From an uncultured Treponema sp. (GTDB lineage Bacteria > Spirochaetota > Spirochaetia > Treponematales > Treponemataceae): 39,827 nt of DNA. The position numbers and the translations under genes are program-made. This document shows positions 31,135 through 38,802 of the stretch, in pieces (positions within the stretch are counted from its first letter, which is position 1; the number at the start of each line of letters is the position of its first letter). The notes beneath the pieces were generated by a model that was given only the letters and a program-made list of their open reading frames with translations, did not search any database and was not told the origin of the DNA. The stretch is from positions 1 through 39,827 of the forward strand of contig CALBGU010000083.1 of assembly GCA_937893155.1 (NCBI GenBank), written 5' to 3'.

Positions 31135-32745
31135 TCAGCATTTTTGGGTGATGTCTTGCGTGCCGATGAGGATTTTTTCTTTGCCAGACGCAGATTTTTG
31201 CAGCACAAAATGCCCCTCAAACTTGCGCTGAACGCCGCGCACCACCACGTCGTAAGTGAGTACGAACGATTTTTTCTCCGAAAGCACCTTGCGCAGATTT
31301 TCCATGCGCGTTGCTTCCGTGAATCGCTCCAAATCGTGCGGGGCGACGTATTTTCGCGCAAACGCCGTAATGCACTCGCGGAAATCGGTGGAATCCGACC
31401 ATTTTGGGATAGAAAAATCGGCTTCTTCGTTCAAAAAGAATTGTTTTTCCGTCTCGGTTTCAATGTCGATTTCGTTCAGGAACACGTAATCGTCCGCCAA
31501 AAAATGCAGGATTTCGTTGATGTGCGACAACACCGTTCTGTCGGTCTCTTCCGCAAATTGCTTGGTGATATTTTTGTAGCCCAAAAGCACGCGCGAAAGG
31601 TTATTTTCGTCGATTCGGCACACTGAAAGCTGCAGGTAAATATTCTGATTTTCCGAATTGAACGAGCGGAAGACGATTTCGTATCGGCGGGAATGGGTGA
31701 GCATTCGCAGAATGTAATCGACCGACGTTTTGAGCAAATACTGCTGGCGGTCGGACGGCGCGATGAATTTGCGCGCATAATTTGCATTTGCCGCGCCGTA
31801 ATCCTCGTACTGATTTGAAAGCGCGGTGTTCACCTTTTTGGAAAGCGGGGTGGCGAGCATATACGGCGATACAAGATTTTTTTCGGTGTTCAAAATGTAA
31901 ATCGAATCAAATCCGCTTGCCAAGCCCGCAATGACTTCCGCTTTTTTGTAATCATCGTGGAGCGACACAAAATTGTCGTCGGCAATGCGCTCGAACATCG
32001 TCACAATCTGATTGTCGTCGGTGTATTCTTCGGCGCGGGTAATCGTCATCGTAATCCAGCGAAACGACTGCAAAATTTTTCGCCTGTAGCGCAAAACCTT
32101 GTTCGTGCCGCCTTTCTGGAAATAATTTCTGAGCGATTCCAGATTCACGATGCCTGAAAAATACGCAATATCGTCGTCGTGCAGCAATCCTTTTTTGCTG
32201 AACATTGATATATCGCTCGAAAACTTTTTGCTCGTCGGAACGTAATCGTCCTCGGGCTGTTTGAGCGTTACAAACGCATCTCGCGTGAGATTTACCTTGA
32301 CGATTTTGAAAAACTGCGGCGCAAGCGATTTTGTTGCCCGCGAAATTTTTTCCGACGCATCGTCCACAAACACGCAAAACACATCGCCTTCTTTTTCGGA
32401 ATGAACCAGCTTGCCGAATTCCGAAACAAGCCGTGTGCGCCCGTCTGCGCGGATTATGCGGTATTCCAAATAATAGTGCTTTTCGCCGATAGACGAATCA
32501 AGCTGCTTTCTGATTGACTCATACACGCGCACCACGTCGGCAGGGTGAACCATTTTTTTGACCGATGAGCCGATTGTTTGTTTGAATTCTGCAAAATCGC
32601 TGTAGCCGTAGATGCGCAGTGCCGTTTTGTTTATGGCAATGACTTCGCCTTCGTCGTTTTCATCTGCGCGATAAAAATACACGCCCCCCGGAATCATTTC
32701 CATAATCTGCGCTGTGTCTGCAATGTCGTTCCAATTAAAATCCAT
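31135..32745 (-). CDS. multi-PAS sensory protein without visible output domain
   Basis: 536 residues. The N-terminal 120 residues are a clear PAS/PAC pair (MEMIPGGVYFYRADEN, then EYRIIRADGRTRLVSEFG). Three further PAS-like modules follow, recognisable by repeated 'FARK-(Y/F)-(V/I)-AP-D' blocks and by endings such as LLGYKNIT and LIGTQDIT. The protein ends with the last PAS; there is no kinase, GGDEF, EAL, HTH or MCP domain and no membrane helix. It may act as a soluble sensor binding another protein. I start at the ATG at 32745; the longer frame to 32811 begins inside a dispersed repeat. Confidence 0.75.
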   Translation of the reverse strand: MDFNWNDIADTAQIMEMIPGGVYFYRADENDEGEVIAINKTALRIYGYSDFAEFKQTIGSSVKKMVHPADVVRVYESIRKQLDSSIGEKHYYLEYRIIRADGRTRLVSEFGKLVHSEKEGDVFCVFVDDASEKISRATKSLAPQFFKIVKVNLTRDAFVTLKQPEDDYVPTSKKFSSDISMFSKKGLLHDDDIAYFSGIVNLESLRNYFQKGGTNKVLRYRRKILQSFRWITMTITRAEEYTDDNQIVTMFERIADDNFVSLHDDYKKAEVIAGLASGFDSIYILNTEKNLVSPYMLATPLSKKVNTALSNQYEDYGAANANYARKFIAPSDRQQYLLKTSVDYILRMLTHSRRYEIVFRSFNSENQNIYLQLSVCRIDENNLSRVLLGYKNITKQFAEETDRTVLSHINEILHFLADDYVFLNEIDIETETEKQFFLNEEADFSIPKWSDSTDFRECITAFARKYVAPHDLERFTEATRMENLRKVLSEKKSFVLTYDVVVRGVQRKFEGHFVLQKSASGKEKILIGTQDITQKC

Positions 32746-32780
32746 AAAAAATCCCGTGCGAAAATTCTCTTTTTGAAACA

Positions 32781-32869
32781 ATAGACCTGTTCGATAATAT
32801 AGCTTTGACAAGGGGCTTAAGCCTCTTGCTACAGCAAAAGTTTTTAGTTCCCGAACAAATCTATTATAA
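32781..32869. repeat. nested hairpin element, copy 2
   Basis: A close copy of 27421-27511. The left arm AGACCTGTTCG and the inner AAGGGGCTTAAGCCTCTT (32810-32827, one mismatch) are kept. The right arm CGAACAAATCTATTAT has drifted. It again lies just upstream of a minus-strand sensory gene. Confidence 0.85.
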
Positions 32870-32944
32870 ATCCGAATTTTGCTATTCTCAAGGAAAAATA
32901 ATCTGAATTTTTGATTTATCCCGAATTTTTTTTGCGGCAGTGCG

Positions 32945-33165
32945 ATAACTCCAGTTATTTGACTGCTTCAAAGTGAAGAAGAGCGATAACTGGAATTATT
33001 TTGCCGTTTCACTGGTGAAACAGCGTTTAAACTCCAGTTATTTGCTTTCTTCAAAGTGAAGAAACGAATTAACTGGAATTATTTCGTCATTTCACTGGTG
33101 AAACAGTGCGATAACTCCAGTTAATTCACTGCTTCAAAGTGAAGAAACGAATTAACTCCAGTTAT
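32945..33165. repeat. array of eleven regularly spaced palindromic units
   Basis: Palindromic or near-palindromic 13-14-mers lie at 32945, 32966, 32986, 33007, 33028, 33049, 33069, 33090, 33111, 33132 and 33152 (starts). All are separated by exactly 7 bp. Types run A-B-A'-C-A-B-A'-C-A-B-A: A is ATAACTCCAGTTAT, B is CTTCAAAGTGAAG, A' is ATAACTGGAATTAT (A in inverted orientation, with one mispair), C is TTTCACTGGTGAAA. The four-unit period is 83 bp. Centres are 20.5-21 bp apart. No supported gene lies in 32746-33355. Confidence 0.97.
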
Positions 33166-33198
33166 CGCCAATGCAGTGCATTTTGGGCGACGTTATTT

Positions 33199-33312
33199 TG
33201 TCATTGGCAAACTTGATACGAAATCTCTTTCCGCTGTCTTTGAAACAAGGGGCTTAAGCCCCTTGCTACATTTGGAGAAAAGAAAATCGCGTCAAGGCGA
33301 GATAATGAGAGC
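33199..33312. repeat. composite dispersed intergenic element, copy 2
   Basis: Same order of parts as 29616-29742: a degenerate TCATT...ACTTGATACG block, TCTTTCCG, the palindrome AAGGGGCTTAAGCCCCTT (33247-33264), and a TCGCGTCAAGGCGAGATAAT block (33287-33306). Confidence 0.8.
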
Positions 33313-33355
33313 ATACTTTTCGTAACACCGCGGTTTTTGCTATACTCGTTTTTGT

Positions 33356-34174
33356 ATGACAACGCTATCAATTTCTGAAAAAATCAGCGGCGAGGCGTAT
33401 TGCGATTATTTTTACGCGGACGGCACAAAAGTGCCCTCGTCGCCAAAGTGGGCGATGAGCGTCAAAGCGGCGGGCTCAATGCGGTTTCGCTACAACGAAG
33501 AAAACGAAAATCGTCCCCGTTTTTTTTCTCGGTTGTTCGGCACACAAAGGGAAATCGCTCCCGTTGAGCTTATCCATTCCAAGACAGTCTATGCGATAGA
33601 ACACGCTTCGGACATCGCGGGGCGCACGGGCGACGGCATTATCACGAACAATCCGCGTCTTGTTCCCACGGTAACGGTCGCGGATTGTATGCCGATTTTT
33701 CTTTACGAGCCTAAAACGCGCGTGTTCGGCTGCGTACATTCGGGCTGGCGCGGCACGGGCATTGCCGCCGAGGCGATTCGGCTTGCGGGGAAAACCTACG
33801 GCGCGCAGGCTCACGATTTTTTGGTGGTGCTCGGTCCGCATATTCAAAGCTGCTGCTACAGCGTGAACAAAGAGCGTGCGGATTATTTTCGCCGCAATTT
33901 TAGCGAAGACTGCGTTTCTGCGCTCGACGAAAATGCGGGAACGTATCGTTTGAGCCTTGCGAAAGCAAATCTGGCACTGCTGAAAAAGGCGGGCGTGAAA
34001 GATGAAAACATCGCGCTTTGCACCGATTGCACCTGTTGCCAAAAAGATGCGGCGGGCAATTTTCCTTTCGGCTCGTTTCGGCGCGAAACATCTGCCACGG
34101 CGGGAAAGCCGTTTACGGTGCAGGCGGCATTTTGCTATTTTGACGGCGCGGAAAACGAACAAGGAGAAAAATGA
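33356..34174 (+). CDS. pgeF: PgeF/YfiH-type laccase-domain protein
   Basis: 272 residues of the YfiH family (peptidoglycan editing factor; also described as a purine nucleoside phosphorylase with oxidase-like fold). The three metal ligands are visible: His74 in IHSKTV, Cys111 in VADCMP and His128 in VHSGWRG. The late GPHIQSCCYSV is also conserved. Length is slightly above average owing to an N-terminal extension. In E. coli it prevents wrong amino-acid incorporation into peptidoglycan. Its stop overlaps the pseudouridine synthase start by 4 bases. No strong Shine-Dalgarno is seen. Confidence 0.92.
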   Translation: MTTLSISEKISGEAYCDYFYADGTKVPSSPKWAMSVKAAGSMRFRYNEENENRPRFFSRLFGTQREIAPVELIHSKTVYAIEHASDIAGRTGDGIITNNPRLVPTVTVADCMPIFLYEPKTRVFGCVHSGWRGTGIAAEAIRLAGKTYGAQAHDFLVVLGPHIQSCCYSVNKERADYFRRNFSEDCVSALDENAGTYRLSLAKANLALLKKAGVKDENIALCTDCTCCQKDAAGNFPFGSFRRETSATAGKPFTVQAAFCYFDGAENEQGEK

Positions 34175-34911
34175 TGGAACGGCTCGATAAAATTTTATCG
34201 CACGCGGGATTCGGCACGCGAAAAGACGTAAAGGCGATTTTGAAAGACGGCGCGGTGTGCATAAACGGCGCGGTCGTAAAAGATGCGGCGGCAAAAATCG
34301 ACACGGAAAAAGACGAATTGACGGTTGACGGCGAAAAAATCGACATCAAAGAACACGTGTATTTGATGATGAACAAGGCGCAGGATTACGTTTGTTCTAC
34401 CAAAGACGGCGAGCACGAAACGGTGTTTGCGTGTGTGCCCGATTGCTACAAACACGCGTATTTGGGCGGCGAATTGCATTTGGTGGGCAGGCTCGACATC
34501 GACACCGAGGGCTTGCTGTTGATTACCACCGACGGCAATTTGACGCACCGCCTCACGTCGCCCAAAACGCATTGCTCCAAGAAATATCTTGTGCACCTGC
34601 GCGGCGGGGTGGACAGCACGCGCCAAGCGGAATACACTGCGCTGTTTTTGCGCGGCGTGCACATTGCGGCTGAGGGCGATGACGGCGAATGGGACTGCAA
34701 GAGCGCGGCTCTGGAGTGGATTGACGCGGATAAATGCTATCTGACGATATACGAGGGCAGATTTCATCAGGTAAAGCGAATGTTTAAGGCGGTGGGCAAC
34801 GAGGTCGTTTTTCTAAAACGGGTGGCAATCGGCTCTTTGGTGCTTGACGGCGCGCTGAAAACGGGGGAATGTCGCGAACTTTCTGCCGAAGAACTCTCAT
34901 TGTTGTCGTAA
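34171..34911 (+). CDS. RsuA/RluB-family pseudouridine synthase
   Basis: 246 residues: an S4 RNA-binding domain at the N-terminus (RLDKILSHAGFGTRKDVKAI), then the synthase core with catalytic Asp109 in VGRLDIDTEGLLLIT and the late GRFHQVKRMF motif. It converts a uridine in rRNA to pseudouridine; RsuA acts on 16S, RluB/E/F on 23S, and the target cannot be fixed here. AAGGAG precedes the ATGATG start, which overlaps pgeF. Confidence 0.93.
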   Translation: MMERLDKILSHAGFGTRKDVKAILKDGAVCINGAVVKDAAAKIDTEKDELTVDGEKIDIKEHVYLMMNKAQDYVCSTKDGEHETVFACVPDCYKHAYLGGELHLVGRLDIDTEGLLLITTDGNLTHRLTSPKTHCSKKYLVHLRGGVDSTRQAEYTALFLRGVHIAAEGDDGEWDCKSAALEWIDADKCYLTIYEGRFHQVKRMFKAVGNEVVFLKRVAIGSLVLDGALKTGECRELSAEELSLLS

Positions 34912-35006
34912 AACGCACAAAACGCACAGTTTTGACAGGCATTTTGTGTGAAAAACGGAATTTTGTGAAAAGTTGCAAGAAAAAGGGAACAAAAAGCAGA
35001 GAAAAA

Positions 35007-35035
35007 TTGATAATTGAAAAAAATCCTGTTACAAT
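35007..35035 (+). promoter_or_regulatory. sigma-70-type promoter of the second MCP gene
   Basis: TTGATA (35007-35012), a 17-base spacer and TACAAT (35030-35035) give a start near 35042, a 20-base leader and TAGGAG before the ATG at 35063. Confidence 0.65.
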
Positions 35036-35062
35036 AAAACTATATTATGTGTAGGAGTTTTT

Positions 35063-36877
35063 ATGAAACGACGCAATTCGCTGAAAACAAAGTTTATCGC
35101 TGTTTTTGCAACGTTTATTTTTGTATCAAGTTTGTTTATGACGCTTATGGCGATGAAGGCAATCCGGCAAACAGGTGAAAGATTCAGCGCATTGCAGGGC
35201 GCGGCTATCGTGGCGAACGCAATGACGTATGTTGATACCGATTGGCTTGAAGAATTTGCGAAAAATCCCGACGAAAAAAACGAAGACTTTTCTGAATATC
35301 AGTGGGCATTTCAAAAACTCAAAGAATCGACGGGCTGTACATATCTCTACGTTATGGCTCCTGTGTCAGGCACGACGTTTCAGTATCTTATCGACGGCAC
35401 TAATCCCGGAAGCGAAGGCTATTCGCCCGCTGGCTCTCAAGACGATATTGCCGCGTGGGGAAAAGCACCGTTTGAAACAATGCAGACAGGCGAAACCACG
35501 AACTCAGGCATCGTAAAGCAGGAAGGCTGGGGCTATCAGATAAGCACCTACAAGGGAATCAAAAACGCAAACGGCAAAATCATCGGTTTTATCGGCTGCG
35601 ATTTTGACGCGACGGAGCTCAACAACATCGTCAGAAGCGAAATCACAATGATGATGTGCGTGGCGGTGGTGATGCTGCTTTTTGGTGGCGTGATTGTGTA
35701 TCTGTTTTCAACGAATGTGTTTAACTCAATCCGTTCTGTGTCTAATTCAATGACGGCAATTGCTGACGGCACGGCGGATTTGACGACAAGAATAGAAGTG
35801 AAGGGCAAGAACGAGATTGCAGAGCTGGCAGGCAGTTGTAACGGCGTGATGGACAACGTGGCGAATATGGTCAAGAGTGTACACGAAAATGCGCAGATTT
35901 TGAAAAATTCGTCAAAAGAACTGTTTGACAAAATGAGTCATTACATCAAAGAAATTGAAGAGTCCAACCAAGATATTTCCGACATCAACAGTCAGATTGA
36001 CATTCAGAACCGCGAGATTTCGCTTATTGCCGATTCGATGGACGCGATGGAAGGCGTTGTAACCGACCTTGACGGCAGAATTAACGACCAAAGTGCCGCA
36101 ATCGAGCAGTCTTCTTCGGCAATCGAGCAGATTTCTTCCAACATTCAGAGCGTGAATCGCAGCGTTGAGATGATTTCTAATGAATATTCATCGCTTGTTG
36201 CTGAGGCAAAGCACGGAAACAAGCTGCAAAATGATATGGCGGAGCAGATTTCGGCGATTGCGCGCCAGAGCGAAAACCTGAACGAAGCAAATACGGCGAT
36301 TGCGTCGATTGCCGAACAGACGAACTTGCTGGCGATGAACGCGGCGATTGAGGCGGCTCACGCGGGCGATTTGGGCAAGGGCTTTGCGGTTGTTGCAAAT
36401 GAAATCGCTTCTCTTGCAGAAACGTCAACCGAGCAGACAAACGCAATCCGCGATTTGCTCAACAGCATTTCTTCGTCAATCAGCAATATCGTAACTTCTT
36501 CGGAGCAATCGTCGGAAGCATTTCAGTCTGTCGGCACGAAAATCAATTCGATGGACCGCGTGGTCAGCGAAATCAAAACGGGTATGGTTGAAGAAAAGGC
36601 GGGCGTGGAAAATATCCTCGATATGATGCACACGCTGGAAAATACCACGTCGGCAATTACTGAGGCGGCAAACACGATGAAGGGCGAAAGCGGCAAATTA
36701 TTCAACAGCATTAACTCGCTCAAAGAAACCTCTGTTCACACGCACGAAAAATCTGTTCATATTGCAACAAAGATGACTTCGATGATTAGTGTTGCAGAAC
36801 AAGCCGTAAGCGCAAGCTCTGAGAGCAAAGACGCTACTGAAAAAGTGGTAGAACTCGTTGCTGGATACAGCATTTAG
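35063..36877 (+). CDS. methyl-accepting chemotaxis protein
   Basis: 604 residues. First membrane helix about 10-31, periplasmic sensor of about 160 residues (32-193; YVDTDWLEEFA, GCTYLYVMAP, GIKNANGKIIGFIGCDFD look like a single Cache/PAS-type fold), second helix about 195-217, HAMP to about 270. The signalling domain has the tip EQTNLLAMNAAIEAAHAGD. It has its own promoter and terminator. Ligand unknown; no CheR-docking pentapeptide at the end. Confidence 0.94.
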   Translation: MKRRNSLKTKFIAVFATFIFVSSLFMTLMAMKAIRQTGERFSALQGAAIVANAMTYVDTDWLEEFAKNPDEKNEDFSEYQWAFQKLKESTGCTYLYVMAPVSGTTFQYLIDGTNPGSEGYSPAGSQDDIAAWGKAPFETMQTGETTNSGIVKQEGWGYQISTYKGIKNANGKIIGFIGCDFDATELNNIVRSEITMMMCVAVVMLLFGGVIVYLFSTNVFNSIRSVSNSMTAIADGTADLTTRIEVKGKNEIAELAGSCNGVMDNVANMVKSVHENAQILKNSSKELFDKMSHYIKEIEESNQDISDINSQIDIQNREISLIADSMDAMEGVVTDLDGRINDQSAAIEQSSSAIEQISSNIQSVNRSVEMISNEYSSLVAEAKHGNKLQNDMAEQISAIARQSENLNEANTAIASIAEQTNLLAMNAAIEAAHAGDLGKGFAVVANEIASLAETSTEQTNAIRDLLNSISSSISNIVTSSEQSSEAFQSVGTKINSMDRVVSEIKTGMVEEKAGVENILDMMHTLENTTSAITEAANTMKGESGKLFNSINSLKETSVHTHEKSVHIATKMTSMISVAEQAVSASSESKDATEKVVELVAGYSI

Positions 36878-36895
36878 TTCCATAAAACCTCCTTG

Positions 36896-36932
36896 CAGCC
36901 TGTGCAAAGTTTTTGTGCAGGCTGTTTTTTTT
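36896..36932 (+). terminator. intrinsic terminator after the MCP gene
   Basis: CAGCCTG (36896-36902) pairs with CAGGCTG (36918-36924), directly followed by eight T. Confidence 0.92.
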
Positions 36933-37094
36933 ACCGTTTCGATTTTTTTTGCGAAAAAGTGCGCCAAAAATCGCACATCGTTTTTCCCAAATTGCGTATT
37001 TTTGACTCATCTTCGCGCCGTTTTGCAAAAATGGAGAGCCACTGCGGCTGTCATTTTCGGTGGTGCTACAGAAAGTATGCTTGTAAAAAATAAT

Positions 37095-37171
37095 TGTCAT
37101 GCTGAACTTGATTCAGCATCTCTTTCATTATCGCCTCCGAAATGAGATTCCGAATCAAGTTCGGAATGACA
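37095..37171. repeat. dispersed long inverted repeat
   Basis: TGTCATGCTGAACTTGATTC and following bases pair imperfectly with the block ending CAAGTTCGGAATGACA, giving arms of about 28 bases. The ACTTGAT core is shared with the elements at 29616, 30916 and 33199. The gap 36933-37231 otherwise shows nothing. Confidence 0.8.
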
Positions 37172-37231
37172 GACTTTCACGTTTGGAATGACAGCATATC
37201 TTTTGAAAAAACTCCCCAAAAATAAAAAAAG

Positions 37232-37258
37232 TTGGCACACCGTCTGCTTATGTATAAG
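37232..37258 (+). promoter_or_regulatory. hsp20 promoter: sigma-54-like, or sigma-70 with short spacer
   Basis: TTGGCACACCGTCTGCT has GG (37234-37235) and GC (37246-37247) exactly 12 bases apart, as in sigma-54 promoters (TGGCAC-N5-TTGCT with one change). It can also be read as a sigma-70 TTGGCA with TATAAG at 37253-37258 over a 15-base spacer. Both would start near 37259-37265. Confidence 0.45.
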
Positions 37259-37323
37259 TGTAAGGAAAAAAAAGAAATCCTTGCATATCACTTTTGGAAC
37301 AATTTGTACTTAGGAGGTACATT

Positions 37324-37779
37324 ATGATAAACGAACTTTCAATTTTGGACGACATCTTCAACACAGCTTATGCAGCGTTCCCTGAACTTTCTTGCCCGAG
37401 CTATTCACCTGACGTTGACGTTCTTGAAACCAAGAATGCATATTCTATCAGTATGAATCTTCCGGGTATGACAGAAAAAGATGTGGACATTTCTTTGAAA
37501 GAGGGCATTCTTACCATCGCGTCTGTGCCTGCAAAGGAGGACAACGCGGAGTCAAAAGAAGTTGCGGAAACAAAAGAAGTCGCAGAGACCGCCGAGGAAG
37601 ACAAACCCGTGTATCTCATTCGCGAGCGCCACACAATGCAGTTCTCTCGCTGTTTCAAGCTCCCGCGCGATACCGACCAGAGCGCGATTGCGGCGAGTTT
37701 CAAAAACGGCGTGCTTGAAGTGAACATTCCGCGAAAAGAAGCCGAACAGCCAAAGCGCATTTCAATCAACGTTGCTTAA
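37324..37779 (+). CDS. small heat-shock protein (Hsp20/alpha-crystallin)
   Basis: 151 residues. The alpha-crystallin domain starts with YSPDVDVLETKNAYSISMNLPG and ends with FKNGVLEVNIPR, where GVLEV is the family's conserved beta-9 signature, and a short tail carries ISINV in place of the I-x-I motif. The loop in the middle of the domain is acidic and contains the duplicated hexapeptide KEVAET. It acts as an ATP-independent chaperone. I start at the ATG at 37324, preceded by GGAGG; the frame to 37294 lies in the leader. Confidence 0.93.
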   Translation: MINELSILDDIFNTAYAAFPELSCPSYSPDVDVLETKNAYSISMNLPGMTEKDVDISLKEGILTIASVPAKEDNAESKEVAETKEVAETAEEDKPVYLIRERHTMQFSRCFKLPRDTDQSAIAASFKNGVLEVNIPRKEAEQPKRISINVA

Positions 37780-37800
37780 TCGCTGATGTTGCAATTCATA

Positions 37801-37831
37801 CCCCTTGCGTTTTTCGCAGGGGGCTTTTTTT
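37801..37831 (+). terminator. intrinsic terminator after hsp20
   Basis: CCCCTTGCG (37801-37809) pairs with CGCAGGGGG (37815-37823), with one wobble, followed by CTTTTTTT. Confidence 0.9.
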
Positions 37832-37925
37832 GCCGTAAAAGACTTCCAGAAAGCCCTATCTCCGCCGTTTTTTTATTCCAAAACTGATTTTCGCCTCATA
37901 TTTTGCAAAAAAAACGTTAAAGATG

Positions 37926-37955
37926 TTGACAAAAGTGTCGGGGGGGGGGTAAGAT
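37926..37955 (+). promoter_or_regulatory. promoter with poly-G tract in its spacer
   Basis: A perfect -35 TTGACA (37926-37931) and -10 TAAGAT (37950-37955) are separated by 18 bp, of which the last ten (37940-37949) are G. Slippage in the G-run would change the spacer length and so promoter strength. A GGAGG site and the ATG at 37981 follow. Confidence 0.85.
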
Positions 37956-37980
37956 TCAGTACATTTTTTGGAGGACTTTT

Positions 37981-38676
37981 ATGAAGAAAGTTATTGCAAC
38001 TCTTTTTGCTCTTGGTTTGGCTGCTACATCAGCGTTTGCAGACCAAGTTATGTATGCACTGGATTTTTCTGTGCCGGTAGAAAACAAAACGTATTCGCTT
38101 GACGGCGACATTGGCGATTATGAAGACAAAGTTGATACGAACGCGGTCGGCTTTAACTTCAATTTTGACCGAATGGCTGTGGGCGACAGCGGATTTTCGT
38201 TTATTTTCGGGTTGGGAATGGGGTACGAGAAACTCTCGTTCGACGACTATGTGGACATCAACAATTACGATATGAAGATAAAACTCGGCTGGGGTGGCTC
38301 TCCAATCCACGGCGACAATATGCTTTTGTCGATTCACGGCTATACGGGGTTTGACATTACCGCAGGCGCAGGCTCAAAGAGCGACACGGATTGGATTTTT
38401 GCCGATTTTGGTATGCCGATTGGCGTGGACGCGGTGTTTGCAATCAAACTTTCAGGCTCGTTCGGCTTGACGGCTGGCTTGGACATCGGTACAAACCTCT
38501 TCAAAGTCGGCGGACTGTTCGGCGACTCTGAATACGAAGAATACCACTCTGGCTCTTGGTATTCAGACGGCTATTACACAACAGAAACGGAATCTTCATC
38601 TGATTTCGTCAGCTGTGTTTTCAACGGCTTTAGCATTACGCCGAAAATCGGTATCTGCTGGATTTTAGGCGACTGA
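37981..38676 (+). CDS. small outer-membrane beta-barrel protein (OmpW-like size)
   Basis: 231 residues. The signal peptide ends in SAFA-DQ (cleavage after residue 20). The mature protein of about 210 residues alternates aromatic/hydrophobic and polar residues in strands (VGFNFNFDRMA, FSFIFGLGMGYEKLSF, MKIKLGWGG, GLTAGLDIGTNLF), compatible with an eight-stranded barrel. The terminus ICWILGD does not end in the usual aromatic residue. Long acidic/Tyr/Ser-rich segment near residues 183-205 may be a surface loop. Its promoter has a poly-G spacer, a feature known for the T. pallidum OmpW-like protein TP0126. Homology to that protein is not shown. Confidence 0.7.
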   Translation: MKKVIATLFALGLAATSAFADQVMYALDFSVPVENKTYSLDGDIGDYEDKVDTNAVGFNFNFDRMAVGDSGFSFIFGLGMGYEKLSFDDYVDINNYDMKIKLGWGGSPIHGDNMLLSIHGYTGFDITAGAGSKSDTDWIFADFGMPIGVDAVFAIKLSGSFGLTAGLDIGTNLFKVGGLFGDSEYEEYHSGSWYSDGYYTTETESSSDFVSCVFNGFSITPKIGICWILGD

Positions 38677-38716
38677 TTTTTAGAGCAGTTTTGATACAGT
38701 TTCAGAGCCGCAAAGC

Positions 38717-38754
38717 GAGGAGGAAGAAAAGTTTTTGACTTTACCTTTCTCCTC
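38717..38754. other. hairpin between convergent genes
   Basis: GAGGAGGAAG (38717-38726) and CTTTCTCCTC (38745-38754) pair with one mismatch, between the barrel gene and the convergent NlpC/P60 gene. No T-run follows on either side, so terminator function is doubtful. Confidence 0.4.
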
Positions 38755-38802
38755 ATTGAAAAAAGATTATCAGTACAAAAATCGCTATCGCAAACCTTTC
38801 TA

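Noticed and set aside
32746..32811. N-terminal extension of the PAS protein
   Set aside because: The extra 22 codons lie inside the dispersed hairpin element; the ATG at 32745 begins directly before the PAS fold.
32945..33165. CRISPR array
   Set aside because: The intervals between repeats are only 7 bp, partly identical to each other, and three different palindromes alternate; there are no cas genes.
32945..33165. Integron attC sites
   Set aside because: attC sites flank gene cassettes and are about 60 bp or longer with defined core sites; here there are no cassettes and no integrase.
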